A stretch of 64,000 nucleotides of DNA from Actinopolyspora biskrensis (GTDB lineage: Bacteria; Actinomycetota; Actinomycetes; Mycobacteriales; Pseudonocardiaceae), in NCBI RefSeq assembly GCF_013408175.1, contig NZ_JACBYW010000008.1, positions 1 through 64,000 on the forward strand. Direction: 5' to 3'. Shown here one piece after another: positions 18,706 through 26,635 of the stretch. The translations under genes and the position numbers were made by a program. The first letter of the stretch is position 1, and every line of letters begins with the position of its first letter. The notes under the pieces are model-generated. The model was not told the origin of the DNA and did no database searches. It saw only the letters and a list, made by a program, of their open reading frames with translations.

Positions 18706-19458
18706 ATGCCCGAGGGAAACTCCAACGGATCCAGGTCACGGGCCGGGCGCACCGAGGGAGGGCGGCGCAGGCTGCGCAGCGCCCTGGCCGTGGCGGCTCT
18801 GGATCTGTTCGCGAGCAAGGGCTACGACGCCACCACCGTGGAGGACATCGTCGAGGGCGTGGGAGTCGGGCGGCGCACCTTCTTCCGGTACTTCCGCTCC
18901 AAGGAAGAAGTGGTGTTTCCCGATCACGACGAACGCCTCGCCGAAGTGGTCGAGGAACTCGAACGGTCCGACGCGGACGCGTCCCCGATGCGGGTGGTGT
19001 GCCGCGCGGCGGAGACCGTGCTGGAAACCTACCTGGCCGAACCGGAGATCTCGCTCAAACGCTTCGAACTGACACGGCAGGTGTCCTCACTCCGGGACCG
19101 CGAGATCGTCAGCATCGACCGCTATCAGCGGGTTTTCGCGCGGTACCTGCGGCGGTGCTACGCGGACGGGCCGAACGCCGATCTGCGGGCGTCGGTCACG
19201 GCGGCGACCGTCGTCGCCACCCACAACCACGTGCTGCGTCGCTGGTTGAAAAGCGGGGGAGAGATCGACGCGCACGGCGCGTTGCGCGCGGCTCTCGACG
19301 ACGCCGGGATCGTGGACCGCGAACCGAGCGGGGCCTCCGGGGGAGCGGGGGAGTCGGAGAACGACGTCGTGATCGGTGTGCTGCGTACCTCCGCCCCGGC
19401 TGAGACCGTCCGGCGCCGGATCGAATCGGCGCTGCGGGAGTTCCCGGGCAGCGGCTGA
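18706..19458 (+). CDS. TetR-family transcriptional regulator
   Basis: A 250-residue regulator. The N-terminal HTH is clear: LDLFASKGYDATTVEDIVEGVGVGRRTFFRYFRSKEEVV, with the usual TetR recognition helix. The C-terminal ligand domain is unassigned, and a last segment (about 50 residues, after ALDDAGIVDRE) extends beyond typical TetR length with a new alpha/beta-looking piece. ATG 18706 is used; an upstream TTG exists. It probably controls the divergent acyl-CoA dehydrogenase gene and itself through the GGCA-N5-TGCC dyads. Confidence 0.88.
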   Translation: MPEGNSNGSRSRAGRTEGGRRRLRSALAVAALDLFASKGYDATTVEDIVEGVGVGRRTFFRYFRSKEEVVFPDHDERLAEVVEELERSDADASPMRVVCRAAETVLETYLAEPEISLKRFELTRQVSSLRDREIVSIDRYQRVFARYLRRCYADGPNADLRASVTAATVVATHNHVLRRWLKSGGEIDAHGALRAALDDAGIVDREPSGASGGAGESENDVVIGVLRTSAPAETVRRRIESALREFPGSG

Positions 19459-19780
19459 GCCCGCGACGGGGCTCCTCCGGCCGACGGAGCAAGGACCACA
19501 CGGCCTCGGGGCGAGTCGTGGACCACCGTGCCGCCGCTGGATCCGCTGCCCGAACCGCGCACGCTGCGAGCGCTCGAGGACGAGATCACCCGCCGGCGGG
19601 GCCCGTGGACCCGCGGTCTCAGCCCCAGGGCAGTGGCCAGTCGCTTCCGTCCACTCCGTGACTCGGGACAGCTTCGGGAGCACAGGTCCCTGAAGGAGTG
19701 CCGCGGGGCGCTCGCCCTCCTCAGCCGTGGTACGGCCGGTGCCGGGGTGGAAGCCACAGTTGAACGTGCACGACCGGGTC
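19459..19780. other. Intergenic region, 322 bp, nothing recognised
   Basis: Lies between the convergent TetR and VOC genes. Composition stays high-GC, and no frame shows a ribosome site with recognisable protein sequence. It may be decayed coding DNA, but no family could be read from it. Confidence 0.5.
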
Positions 19781-20503
19781 TCACGAGCGGGCCGGCAGCA
19801 CGCACAGCTCGTTGCCCGACGGATCGGTATAGACCCGCCACGGCAGCTCGCCCCAGTCGGGGTGGAGCTCGCGTCCGCCGCGCTCGGCGATGCCTGCCGC
19901 GACCTCGTCGGGATCGTCTCCGGTCTCAAGTCGGATGTCGAGGTGCATCCGGTTCTTGGCCGTGCCCGCGGATGCCGACGCAGGGCACAGTTCGAGGAAG
20001 GGGCCTCGCAGCGAGGGGTGCCGCAACGTCCGGGGCGCGACCCCGGGCACGTCGGTCCAGCCGGAAAGCCAGGACCAGAACTTCCCGTCGCGGTCCGGGT
20101 CGGCGGAGGCGAGCGGGAACGCCGCGATCGGGCCGGTGTCGACGTGCGCTGCCCGTTCCTCCAGCACGCAGCAGGGATTGCCCTCCGGATCGGCGAGCAC
20201 CACCCAGGGCACCTCTCCCTGGCCGATGTCCAGGTGCCGCGCGCCCAGCCCGAGCAGCCGATCGACCTCGTCGGCCTGGTCGGCTCCGCCGAGGAGGTCG
20301 ATGTGGAGCCGCGGCGACTCGGAGGGTGGTTCGGAAGCCACCCCCGGGAAGCACAAGTCCAGCACCGGCCCTCCCTCGATGGTGAGCCGGGTCTCGAAGA
20401 TATCCGGCTCGTCGGTGAGCCGCTCACCACCGACCACCGCTTCCCAGAACTGGCCCAGCCGCTGTGGCTCGACGGTGTCGATGATCAGGTTCTCCAGATA
20501 CAT
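19781..20503 (-). CDS. Two-module VOC (glyoxalase-like) protein
   Basis: A 240-residue protein with two glyoxalase-fold repeats. Module 1 begins MYLENLIIDTVEPQRLGQFW and contains PRLHIDLLGGADQADEVDRL; module 2 carries GKFWSWLSGW and NRMHLDIRLETGDDPDEVAA, ending WRVYTDPSGNELCVLPARS. The paired H-D-D/E pattern is that of the actinobacterial Glyoxalase_6 type, often linked to antibiotic binding or small-molecule isomerisation; function here is unknown. It stands between two unrelated genes. Confidence 0.82.
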   Translation of the reverse strand: MYLENLIIDTVEPQRLGQFWEAVVGGERLTDEPDIFETRLTIEGGPVLDLCFPGVASEPPSESPRLHIDLLGGADQADEVDRLLGLGARHLDIGQGEVPWVVLADPEGNPCCVLEERAAHVDTGPIAAFPLASADPDRDGKFWSWLSGWTDVPGVAPRTLRHPSLRGPFLELCPASASAGTAKNRMHLDIRLETGDDPDEVAAGIAERGGRELHPDWGELPWRVYTDPSGNELCVLPARS

Positions 20504-20623
20504 GAAACCACTTTAAGCCCCAGTGGGCGATGACGATCACACGCCCTCGTTGCTTCGCGGCCGTTCGCAGTAACCGGCGAACCAAGCCTTCCGGGGGCTG
20601 CGGGGAGGTTCTCCGGCAGCTGA

Positions 20624-21091
20624 TCAGAGCACCAGCGTCATGTACACGCTGTTCGGATCCTGCGCGTAGTCCCCGAAGGGGGCGCAGTGCTCGAAGCCGT
20701 GCTTGAGGTACAACGCCCGTGCGGGGCGGAAGAACTCCGCCGATCCGGTTTCGAGGCTGAGCCGGTGGTAGCCGCGCTCCCGTGCCGTGTCGATGAGGTG
20801 TCGCAGGAGACGGGTTGCCACTCCCGTGCGAGCGTGCCGCTGTGAGCTGCGCATCGACTTGATCTCACCGTGCCGGTGGTCGAGCTCTTTGAGTGCTCCG
20901 CAGCCGAGCAGCTCAGCACCGGCCCGCGCGGTCCAGAAGGTGATGTCGGGGCGCAGCAGCCCCGCGATGTCGAGGGCGTGCCTGCTGTCGGGTGGGGAGG
21001 TGCGTTCCACGTCGGCGAGGTGTTCTTCGAGGAAGCCCGCGACTTCCGGATCGGACGGATCGTCCAGGAGGATCCGCACTGTGCGCCGCAT
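20624..21091 (-). CDS. GNAT-family N-acetyltransferase
   Basis: A 155-residue GNAT protein. The acetyl-CoA signature is MRSSQRHARTGVATRLLRHL, preceded by LLGCGALKELDHRHGEIKSM and followed by the terminal PARALYLKHGFEHCAPFGDY. These features match the small YjgM/PhnO-like acetyltransferases of about 150 residues. Substrate unknown. Its upstream side contains an AT-rich imperfect hairpin (21175-21215). Confidence 0.87.
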   Translation of the reverse strand: MRRTVRILLDDPSDPEVAGFLEEHLADVERTSPPDSRHALDIAGLLRPDITFWTARAGAELLGCGALKELDHRHGEIKSMRSSQRHARTGVATRLLRHLIDTARERGYHRLSLETGSAEFFRPARALYLKHGFEHCAPFGDYAQDPNSVYMTLVL

Positions 21092-21174
21092 TCCGACATG
21101 CTAGCCGATCCTCCCCGGAGGCAGGAGATCACTGCTGGGGTGCCTCGGGGCGGGAGAGGTCGGACACGTACTTA

Positions 21175-21215
21175 TTATTTCGTAAATACTGTGTTTTCAG
21201 TATTGAATGAAATAA
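21175..21215. repeat. AT-rich imperfect hairpin upstream of the GNAT gene
   Basis: Nested arms: outer TTATTTC (21175-21181) with GAAATAA (21209-21215), inner AATACTG (21185-21191) with CAGTATT (21198-21204), separated by small internal loops and a 6-base TGTTTT loop. The stretch 21165-21250 is strikingly AT-rich for this DNA. It could be a regulator site, a transposon-end scar or a hairpin terminator. The stretch 21216-21438 beyond it has no supportable gene. Confidence 0.45.
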
Positions 21216-21438
21216 AACATCAACAAAACATCGAAGGTAACGACTCGACGAACACACCCGACCAGCAAAGAAGAGAGAATCTGACCAGGAACGGAACCGT
21301 CCCTTTTCGGTGTGGAGCGTGCGAGGGGGCCGTTGTCCTCGCGGTGCCACGCTCTTCGGCGTCGGAGCTATTGGTCACGGTGACGGATCCGGATGCGGAC
21401 AGACGCTGCCCCGCCTGCGAGTTCCGGTGGTCCCGGGA

Positions 21439-21629
21439 TCAGGGGCGACGCCTTGTCACCGGGTGCTCACGGTGGGTGAGCACATCGGAGACCACGCACG
21501 AGACGTTGTCCGGTGCTCCGGCCTCGACGTGCGCGGGCGGCAGCAGCCCCAGCTCGTCGTACAGGCGCAACGCCTTCGGGGGCAGGCCCGACACTCCCGC
21601 GCGAACTCACCGACGCTCAGCCTGGCCAC
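21439..21629 (-). pseudogene. Collapsed MerR-PP2C regulator gene (internal deletion plus frameshift)
   Basis: From GTG 21629, preceded by GAGGAGG, the reading VARLSVGEFAREC matches a MerR N-terminus. A 2-base shift then continues GLPPKALRLYDELGLLPPA, the rest of the MerR HTH. This joins directly to AGAPDNVSCVVSDVLTHREH, which is the last strand of a PP2C (PPM) phosphatase, and ends at TGA 21439-21441. MerR-PP2C fusions of several hundred residues exist in actinobacteria; here all the sequence between the HTH and the phosphatase tail is missing. Confidence 0.6.
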
Positions 21630-21731
21630 GAACTCCTCCTCGTCGTTCTCGGGCCCGTTGCCCGACGAGTCGACACTGCGCCCTGTCCCGAGGGGAAGGT
21701 CAAATCCTGCCTGGCGCTTAGCCATCGCACC

Positions 21732-22094
21732 GTGCGCATCGCGGGCGCGGCGGACGAACGCGACAACGGTTGGGAGCAGCACCAACCGAGGTTCCGCGTC
21801 TGCTTCTTCGCAGGTGGCGACGCGCCGTCGGCGTCGTGGTCCACCGACACGTACGACGCCGCGGGAGCCGACGTGCTCGAGGTCGTCCAGTGGGCTCAGG
21901 ATCACGCCGGTTCCGAGCGGTTGTACGCGATCGCCCTGGTCGACGAAGACCACACGCTGCCTGCCGATCAGTGCCGCGGCTCGACCTGGCTGGTGGGAAT
22001 GGACGCGAACGAGTTCCAGGTGGACGAGGACGAACGGCGCTGTTTCGCGGCGATGCTGGCTCGGCGCGGCAAGCGCGTGCTCGGTCTCCGCTGA
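21732..22094 (+). CDS. Hypothetical protein, about 120 residues
   Basis: The C-terminal part looks like real protein: QPRFRVCFFAGGDAPSASWS, GADVLEVVQWAQDHAG, LYAIALVDEDHTL, GSTWLVGMDANEF, with alternating strand/helix pattern and sensible composition. The family is not recognised by name. GTG 21732 is the best start but has no clear ribosome site, and the gene lies between decayed genes, so it may itself be 5'-truncated. Confidence 0.45.
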   Translation: MRIAGAADERDNGWEQHQPRFRVCFFAGGDAPSASWSTDTYDAAGADVLEVVQWAQDHAGSERLYAIALVDEDHTLPADQCRGSTWLVGMDANEFQVDEDERRCFAAMLARRGKRVLGLR

Positions 22095-22271
22095 CGACTC
22101 CGGAGAATCACCTGCGCTCGATGGGGCGTTCGTCCTTCCGGTTCCCGGAAACAGCAGTCATGATCGACCACGGGCGGACCGCGACGGGCGCGGCACCGGC
22201 GAGCACCGGGAGGCAGGAATGAGCAGGGGGTCACTACGGGGAGATCACGTCGCATCGTCGCTTGGGCAGGG

Positions 22272-22820
22272 GTGAGCCTCGACGGCTACACCAGCGGCCC
22301 GAACTGTCCGGTCGGCGACACCTGGCTGCACGAGCAAGCGACGCATCCGCAGACCGCCGAGCACTTCGAAGGGATCTGGCGCGGTGCTGACACGCTCCTG
22401 CTCGGACGTACCGATTACGAGGGCTTCCACTCCGTCTGGCCCGGCATCACCCGCTACGAGAACACCGACCCGCGCACTCGCGAGCTGGGCCGCTGGCTCG
22501 ACGTCACCGAGAAAGTGGTGGTCTCGCGCACCCTGACCGAGGCGCCGTGGGAGAACTCGCGCATCGCTCGCGATCTCGCCGCCGAGGTCGAGACGCTGCG
22601 CGAGCTACAGGGACGCGACGTGTTGGTGGCCAACAGCGCCAGCGTCATCGCCGAGCTGCTGCGCCTGGACCTCCTCGACGATCTGCGGCTGTTCATGGTC
22701 CCCGTGCTGGTCGGCGGCGGGCTGCGCCTGTTCCCCGACGGGGTGGACGCCCGTTTCACGACGGCCGGTGTCACCGCGCTGGCGAACGGTGTGGTCGGCC
22801 TGCACTTCACCCGTGCGTGA
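22272..22820 (+). CDS. Dihydrofolate reductase / RibD C-terminal family protein, 5' end apparently damaged
   Basis: A RibD_C/DHFR-like reductase: VSLDGYTSGPN, ADTLLLGRTDYEGFHSVWP, GRDVLVANSASVIAELLRL, LFMVPVLVGGGLRLFP, ending ANGVVGLHF. The first strand of the fold (RRIVAWAGVSLDGY) is encoded upstream of the GTG at 22272 in the same frame but has no start codon. The only good start nearby, ATG 22219 with GGGAGG six bases upstream, is one base out of frame. Either a single-base frameshift (a real mutation or a sequencing error between 22219 and 22272) has split the gene, or translation begins at GTG 22272 and lacks strand 1. Confidence 0.7.
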   Translation: MSLDGYTSGPNCPVGDTWLHEQATHPQTAEHFEGIWRGADTLLLGRTDYEGFHSVWPGITRYENTDPRTRELGRWLDVTEKVVVSRTLTEAPWENSRIARDLAAEVETLRELQGRDVLVANSASVIAELLRLDLLDDLRLFMVPVLVGGGLRLFPDGVDARFTTAGVTALANGVVGLHFTRA

Positions 22821-22983
22821 CCATCGACGGGATCATCGTCAGTGGAGTACTACGGCGTCTTCGTCATGAGCGCGAGCAGGTGATTCACCGGCCGGGGACC
22901 GGAGCGCAGCGAACATGCATCCACGGGAGGCCGTGTCGTGTTGCTCGGATGGATGTCCGTCATGTGCAGGTAGCCTCGGAGAC

Positions 22984-23877
22984 ATGGCCACAATCGACTT
23001 CAGCTCCCGTTTCGGTGTCTGGTGGACCAGCGACCAGTGGTCGATCGGCGATGTGATCACCCGTGCCCGTGAGGTCGAGCGGCTCGGCTACGCTTCGCTG
23101 TTCTACGGCGAAGCCGGCGGCAAGGAGACCTTCACCCAGGCCGCCGCGCTGTTGGACGGCACCGAACGGTTGGTGGTCGGCACCGGCATCGCCAACATCC
23201 ACGCCCGCAGCGCCCCGGCCAGCGAGTCCGGTTCCCGCACGCTCGCCGCGCTGCACCCGGGCCGTTTCGTGCTCGGGCTGGGTGTCAGTCATGCCCCGCT
23301 GGTGGAGCGCAGCTACGCCGGGTCCTACTCCCGGCCGCTGAGCACCATGCGGCGGTATCTGGAGACCATGGACGCGGTACCGGCCGAGATCGAACCGGGC
23401 GCTGCGCGCCCGGCTCGGCTGCTGGCCGCGCTCGGACCGAAGATGATCGAGCTGTCCGGTACCGCCGCCGACGGGGCGCACCCGTACCTGGTGACCCCGG
23501 AGCACACCGCGCACACCCGGGAGCGGCTCGGTCCCGACAAGTGGGTGGTCAGTGAGCAGGCCGTAGCGCTGACCACGGACCGGGAGACCGGTCTGCGGCG
23601 TGCGCACCAGCACCTGCACATGTACTCGCAGCTGCCGAACTACCAGAACTCATGGCTGCGGCAGGGGTTCGACGAGTCCGACCTGGTCGTCGGCGGCTCG
23701 GACAAGCTGGCCGAAGGCATGGTCGCCATGGGTGACGCCGAGAAGGTCGCCGCGCAGGTGAAGCAGCACCTGGAGGCCGGAGCCGACCACGTGGTGATCC
23801 AGGTCCTCGGCGAGAATCCCGCTGCCGACCCGCTCCCCGCGCTGCACGAACTCGCCCCGGCCCTCGGACTGAGCTGA
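22984..23877 (+). CDS. LLM-class F420-dependent oxidoreductase
   Basis: A 297-residue luciferase-like TIM-barrel protein. Features: FGVWWTSDQWSIGDVITRAREVERLGYASL, VVGTGIANIHARSAPASESGSRTLAALHPGRFVLGLGVSH and VAAQVKQHLEAGADHVVIQVLG, the pattern of actinobacterial F420-dependent enzymes annotated as TIGR03620-like. It likely uses reduced F420 or FMN to reduce or oxidise a small molecule; substrate unknown. Starts at ATG 22984. Confidence 0.85.
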   Translation: MATIDFSSRFGVWWTSDQWSIGDVITRAREVERLGYASLFYGEAGGKETFTQAAALLDGTERLVVGTGIANIHARSAPASESGSRTLAALHPGRFVLGLGVSHAPLVERSYAGSYSRPLSTMRRYLETMDAVPAEIEPGAARPARLLAALGPKMIELSGTAADGAHPYLVTPEHTAHTRERLGPDKWVVSEQAVALTTDRETGLRRAHQHLHMYSQLPNYQNSWLRQGFDESDLVVGGSDKLAEGMVAMGDAEKVAAQVKQHLEAGADHVVIQVLGENPAADPLPALHELAPALGLS

Positions 23878-24098
23878 ACACGCCCGAACCGGTGATGTCG
23901 CCCCGCGTTTGCCTACCGCGGCCGGGGCGAGCGCCGGTGCTCGATAGGCGAGATCGTCGTCCTGGTGTGCCCGTTCGTGGAGGTGGACCCGGCAGCGTTG
24001 GTCCGGCTCGGCGGAGCTGCGCGCTTGTACGGTGCCGAATACCTGCGCGTGTGGACGATCTCCGTTGGTTCGGAGCTTCGGCTGCGGTCGAGGACAAC

Positions 24099-24356
24099 TC
24101 ATCTTGTTCTGCCGGTTCCCGGAAACATCCCGGAAACGGCCGCCAGGACCAGCCACGGCTCGATCACGATGTTGACGAGCGTGTGCGCCACGATCGCGGG
24201 AAGCACGTTGTGCCCCGCCACGACGTAGACGACCGCCAGCAGTCCTCCCAGGACGGTCGTGGAGACGACCACCGGAACCGCGATCCTGACCTCGCCCGAC
24301 ATCAGAATCCAGGAGGCGTGGGTGATGCCGAAAACCGCAGCTGAGACCAGGACCTG
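24099..24356 (-). pseudogene. Headless CPBP intramembrane protease fragment
   Basis: The open reading runs from just after a TAG at 24357 to TGA near 24099. It contains FGITHASWIL (second CPBP motif, FxxxH) and the final helix VLPAIVAHTLVNIVIEPWLV (HxxxN motif). The first essential motif, EExxxR, and all preceding membrane helices are absent; the DNA upstream does not encode them. The piece is thus an inactive C-terminal remnant of a CAAX-protease-like (Abi) gene. Confidence 0.6.
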
Positions 24357-24510
24357 CTACCCACGGTATGTGCGCTGTGCCGGGGCGACAAGGAGTGCGT
24401 GCCTCCGTGTCGCCGACGCCGATCACCAGGACCGTGTTCATTTCGGCTGTCTTCTCCGCTGTCGGGGCCGGAACGGTCGCGGGTGCATCGGTTGTGGATA
24501 TCGCGAGCGC

Positions 24511-25455
24511 TCATCCGGTGGTCAGCACGGTGTCGAACAGGGCCGGGGAGACGTTGGCCCCGGTGATGGCGGTGGCCAGGACGTCGCCCGGTAGGTCGTG
24601 GGTGGCGATGGCGGCGATACCGGCCGCGCCTGCGGGTTCCGGCAGCACCCCGAGGGTTTCCAGTGCGGTGCGCATCGCCGCGAGCATGTCGGCGTCGTCG
24701 ACGACCACCATGTCGTCGACCAGCAGGCGCATGCGGTCGAGCGATTCCGGGACGGGTGAGTTGATCGCGACGCCCTCCGCGAAGGTGTCCGCGCGTTCGG
24801 TCGGCAGCACTCGGCCGGCTCGCCAGCTGTCGGCCATACTCGCCGCGCCTTCGGCGCACACTCCGATGACTCGGGTGCGTGGGGCGTGCTCCTTGATCCA
24901 CCGGGCGACGCCGGTGATCAGCGCGCCGTCACCGACCGGCAGCACCACAGTGTCGATCGCCTCGGCGAGCAGCTCCACGCCGATGGTGCCCGCACCCTCC
25001 GAGATGCGCGGATGCTGACCGTCCTCGACGAAGACGCTATTGGTGTGGGTGGCGGCGTACTCGCGGGCGGCTTGCTCGGCGCGGCCGTCACCGACCTCGT
25101 GAACACGCACGCCGAGGGAGGTCATTCTGTCCAGTTTCACCGGGCTGGTGTCCGCAGGGACGAACACCTCCGCGCTGAGGCCGTGCCTGGCCGCCGCGTA
25201 GCCGACGGCCTGCCCGAAGTTGCCGGTGGACTCGCACACCAGGTGGGTGCCCGGTTCGAACTCGCGGGCAAGCAGGTCCACGCCGCGTCCCTTGAAGCTG
25301 CGCAGCGGGTTCAGGGTTTCGATCTTGACGAGCACTCGTCTGCCGAGCGCGGCGCGGAGTTGCTCGTCGAAGTACTGCGGTGTGTCGCGGAAGACGGGGT
25401 CGATCAGGTTCGTGGCTTCCGCGATCCGGGCGTGGTCGAGGTCCGTGTCGTGCAT
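24511..25455 (-). CDS. PLP-dependent threonine dehydratase-like lyase
   Basis: A 314-residue fold-type II PLP enzyme. The Schiff-base Lys is in NPLRSFKGRGVDLLA; the substrate loop is CESTGNFGQAVGYAAARHG; the glycine-rich phosphate loop is VLPVGDGALITGVARWIKE. It resembles catabolic threonine/serine dehydratases and related ammonia lyases, and lacks a C-terminal ACT domain. ATG 25455 is the start. It is divergent from an Lrp/AsnC regulator across a perfect 23-bp dyad, the usual arrangement of an amino-acid catabolic gene and its local regulator. Confidence 0.85.
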   Translation of the reverse strand: MHDTDLDHARIAEATNLIDPVFRDTPQYFDEQLRAALGRRVLVKIETLNPLRSFKGRGVDLLAREFEPGTHLVCESTGNFGQAVGYAAARHGLSAEVFVPADTSPVKLDRMTSLGVRVHEVGDGRAEQAAREYAATHTNSVFVEDGQHPRISEGAGTIGVELLAEAIDTVVLPVGDGALITGVARWIKEHAPRTRVIGVCAEGAASMADSWRAGRVLPTERADTFAEGVAINSPVPESLDRMRLLVDDMVVVDDADMLAAMRTALETLGVLPEPAGAAGIAAIATHDLPGDVLATAITGANVSPALFDTVLTTG

Positions 25456-25534
25456 GTGCGTGCCTTCCGGATTGGGTGCAGTGAAGCCCACGGTAGAGCG
25501 AGGACCGGTGATCGCGATTGAAAATCTTGTCGCT

Positions 25535-25557
25535 GACACGCAAAATTTTTGCGTGTC
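25535..25557. promoter_or_regulatory. Perfect 23-bp dyad, Lrp operator candidate
   Basis: GACACGCAAAA (25535-25545), one T, then the exact reverse complement TTTTGCGTGTC (25547-25557). It lies between the divergent PLP-lyase gene and the Lrp gene, touching the start of the latter. The GC-edge/AT-centre design fits an Lrp/AsnC dimer site. Confidence 0.7.
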
Positions 25558-25561
25558 TTTC

Positions 25562-26026
25562 GTGCCGGACTCCATCGATCACCTGTTGTTGCGACTCCTC
25601 CAGGAGGACGCCGGGCGCACGTTGCGCGAGCTTGGTGATCAGGTCGGTCTGTCGCCCAGCGCGGTTCAGCGACGTATCCGCAGCTACCGCGCTGCCGGTG
25701 TCATCGCCCGCCAGGTCGCCGTGCTCGATCCGACGACGCTCGGTCCCACCACGCTCGCCGTGGTCCTGGTCACGCTCGATCGCGAGTCGGCCGAGCACCA
25801 CGCCGTTTTCCGGGAGCGCATGTCGGCCGAGCCTCGTGTGCAGCAGTGCTACGACCTGGCCGGGCAATGGGACTACGTCGTCGTGCTGGTAGCTGAGGGG
25901 CTCGTCGAGTGCCGTGCGCTGTCGGACCGGTTGTTCATGGACGACGAGAACGTGCGCCGCTACGACACCCTGCCCGTGCTCGATGCGGTCAAGGTCGGTT
26001 TGGCCGTTCCGCTGCCCGAGTCGTAG
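25562..26026 (+). CDS. Lrp/AsnC-family transcriptional regulator
   Basis: A 154-residue regulator: N-terminal HTH (DSIDHLLLRLLQEDAGRTLRELGDQVGLSPSAVQRRIRSYRAAGVI) and a C-terminal RAM/ligand domain (VLVTLDRESAEHHAVFRERM, VQQCYDLAGQWDYVVVLVAE). Start chosen at GTG 25562 because it gives normal Lrp length; GTG 25553 or GTG 25508 would place the operator dyad inside the coding region. Without a ribosome site the mRNA may be leaderless. It probably senses an amino acid and controls the divergent PLP lyase. Confidence 0.88.
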   Translation: MPDSIDHLLLRLLQEDAGRTLRELGDQVGLSPSAVQRRIRSYRAAGVIARQVAVLDPTTLGPTTLAVVLVTLDRESAEHHAVFRERMSAEPRVQQCYDLAGQWDYVVVLVAEGLVECRALSDRLFMDDENVRRYDTLPVLDAVKVGLAVPLPES

Positions 26027-26091
26027 TGGTGGTTCGCCGGAATCCGGTCTCGCGGTCTCGGGGGTTCGCGTGGTGCGGTGCTGATCGCGGA

Positions 26092-26120
26092 TTGACTTCT
26101 AGTTCGGTTGAACTCCTAGT
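26092..26120 (+). promoter_or_regulatory. Promoter with a small dyad before the SnoaL-like gene
   Basis: TTGACT at 26092-26097 resembles a -35 element and TAGTGT near 26117 a weak -10. Between them AGTTC-GGTT-GAACT (26101-26114) forms a 5-bp dyad, placed as a repressor site would be. No dedicated regulator is adjacent, although the Lrp gene is just upstream. Confidence 0.35.
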
Positions 26121-26151
26121 GTTGGTGCGACCCCGGAAGAGGAGGCAGGGA

Positions 26152-26574
26152 ATGACCACAGAGGTGCGGCCACGGTTGAACGACCCGGCGGCCCAGGCGG
26201 CTGCCGAAGCAGCGGTGGAACGGTTCGCCGCCGAGCTTCAGGAGGGGCTCGATACCGGCGATGCCGAAACCTACGACCGTTCCTTCGCCGCCGACGTGAT
26301 GTGGGGAAGTCCCTACGGGAAAGTCCTGGGCGACGTCGAGGAGCTGTTGGACACGCACCGTCGGCTCATGGCGGCCGCGGTGGCACCGTCGTCACGGTTC
26401 GGGGTCGTCCGGGTGCTCGCGCCTGCGCCCGGTGTGGCGATCGCACACATCCGAAGGCAGGCCGTCGGGGAGGGCGGGTTCTCCGAGATGGCGTTGTACA
26501 CGTTGATCGAGCGGGACGGGCGGTGGTGGCTGGCCGCCGCACAGAACACCCCGATCGCCGAGGGCGCGACGTGA
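26152..26574 (+). CDS. SnoaL/SgcJ-like NTF2-fold protein
   Basis: A 140-residue NTF2-like protein of the SgcJ/EcaC type: AAVERFAAELQEGLDTGDAETYDRSFAADVMWGSPYG, then VAIAHIRRQAV and YTLIERDGRWWLAAAQNTP. Such proteins form small cone-shaped dimers that bind or modify hydrophobic ligands; the exact role is unknown. A strong GAGGAGGCAGGGA site precedes ATG 26152. Confidence 0.82.
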   Translation: MTTEVRPRLNDPAAQAAAEAAVERFAAELQEGLDTGDAETYDRSFAADVMWGSPYGKVLGDVEELLDTHRRLMAAAVAPSSRFGVVRVLAPAPGVAIAHIRRQAVGEGGFSEMALYTLIERDGRWWLAAAQNTPIAEGAT

Positions 26575-26635
26575 CCTCCTCGGTCCGCTCGGCAGGGGAG
26601 CGGTCGGGTTCGCAGCGGGACCGGGCGCGGCGGGA

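Noticed and set aside
21280-21450. Possible zinc-ribbon protein (RCGACEGAV ... RCPACEFRW) on the plus strand
   Set aside because: Two CxxC pairs are visible, but there is no ribosome site or clear end, and the same DNA encodes the MerR-PP2C remnant on the other strand.
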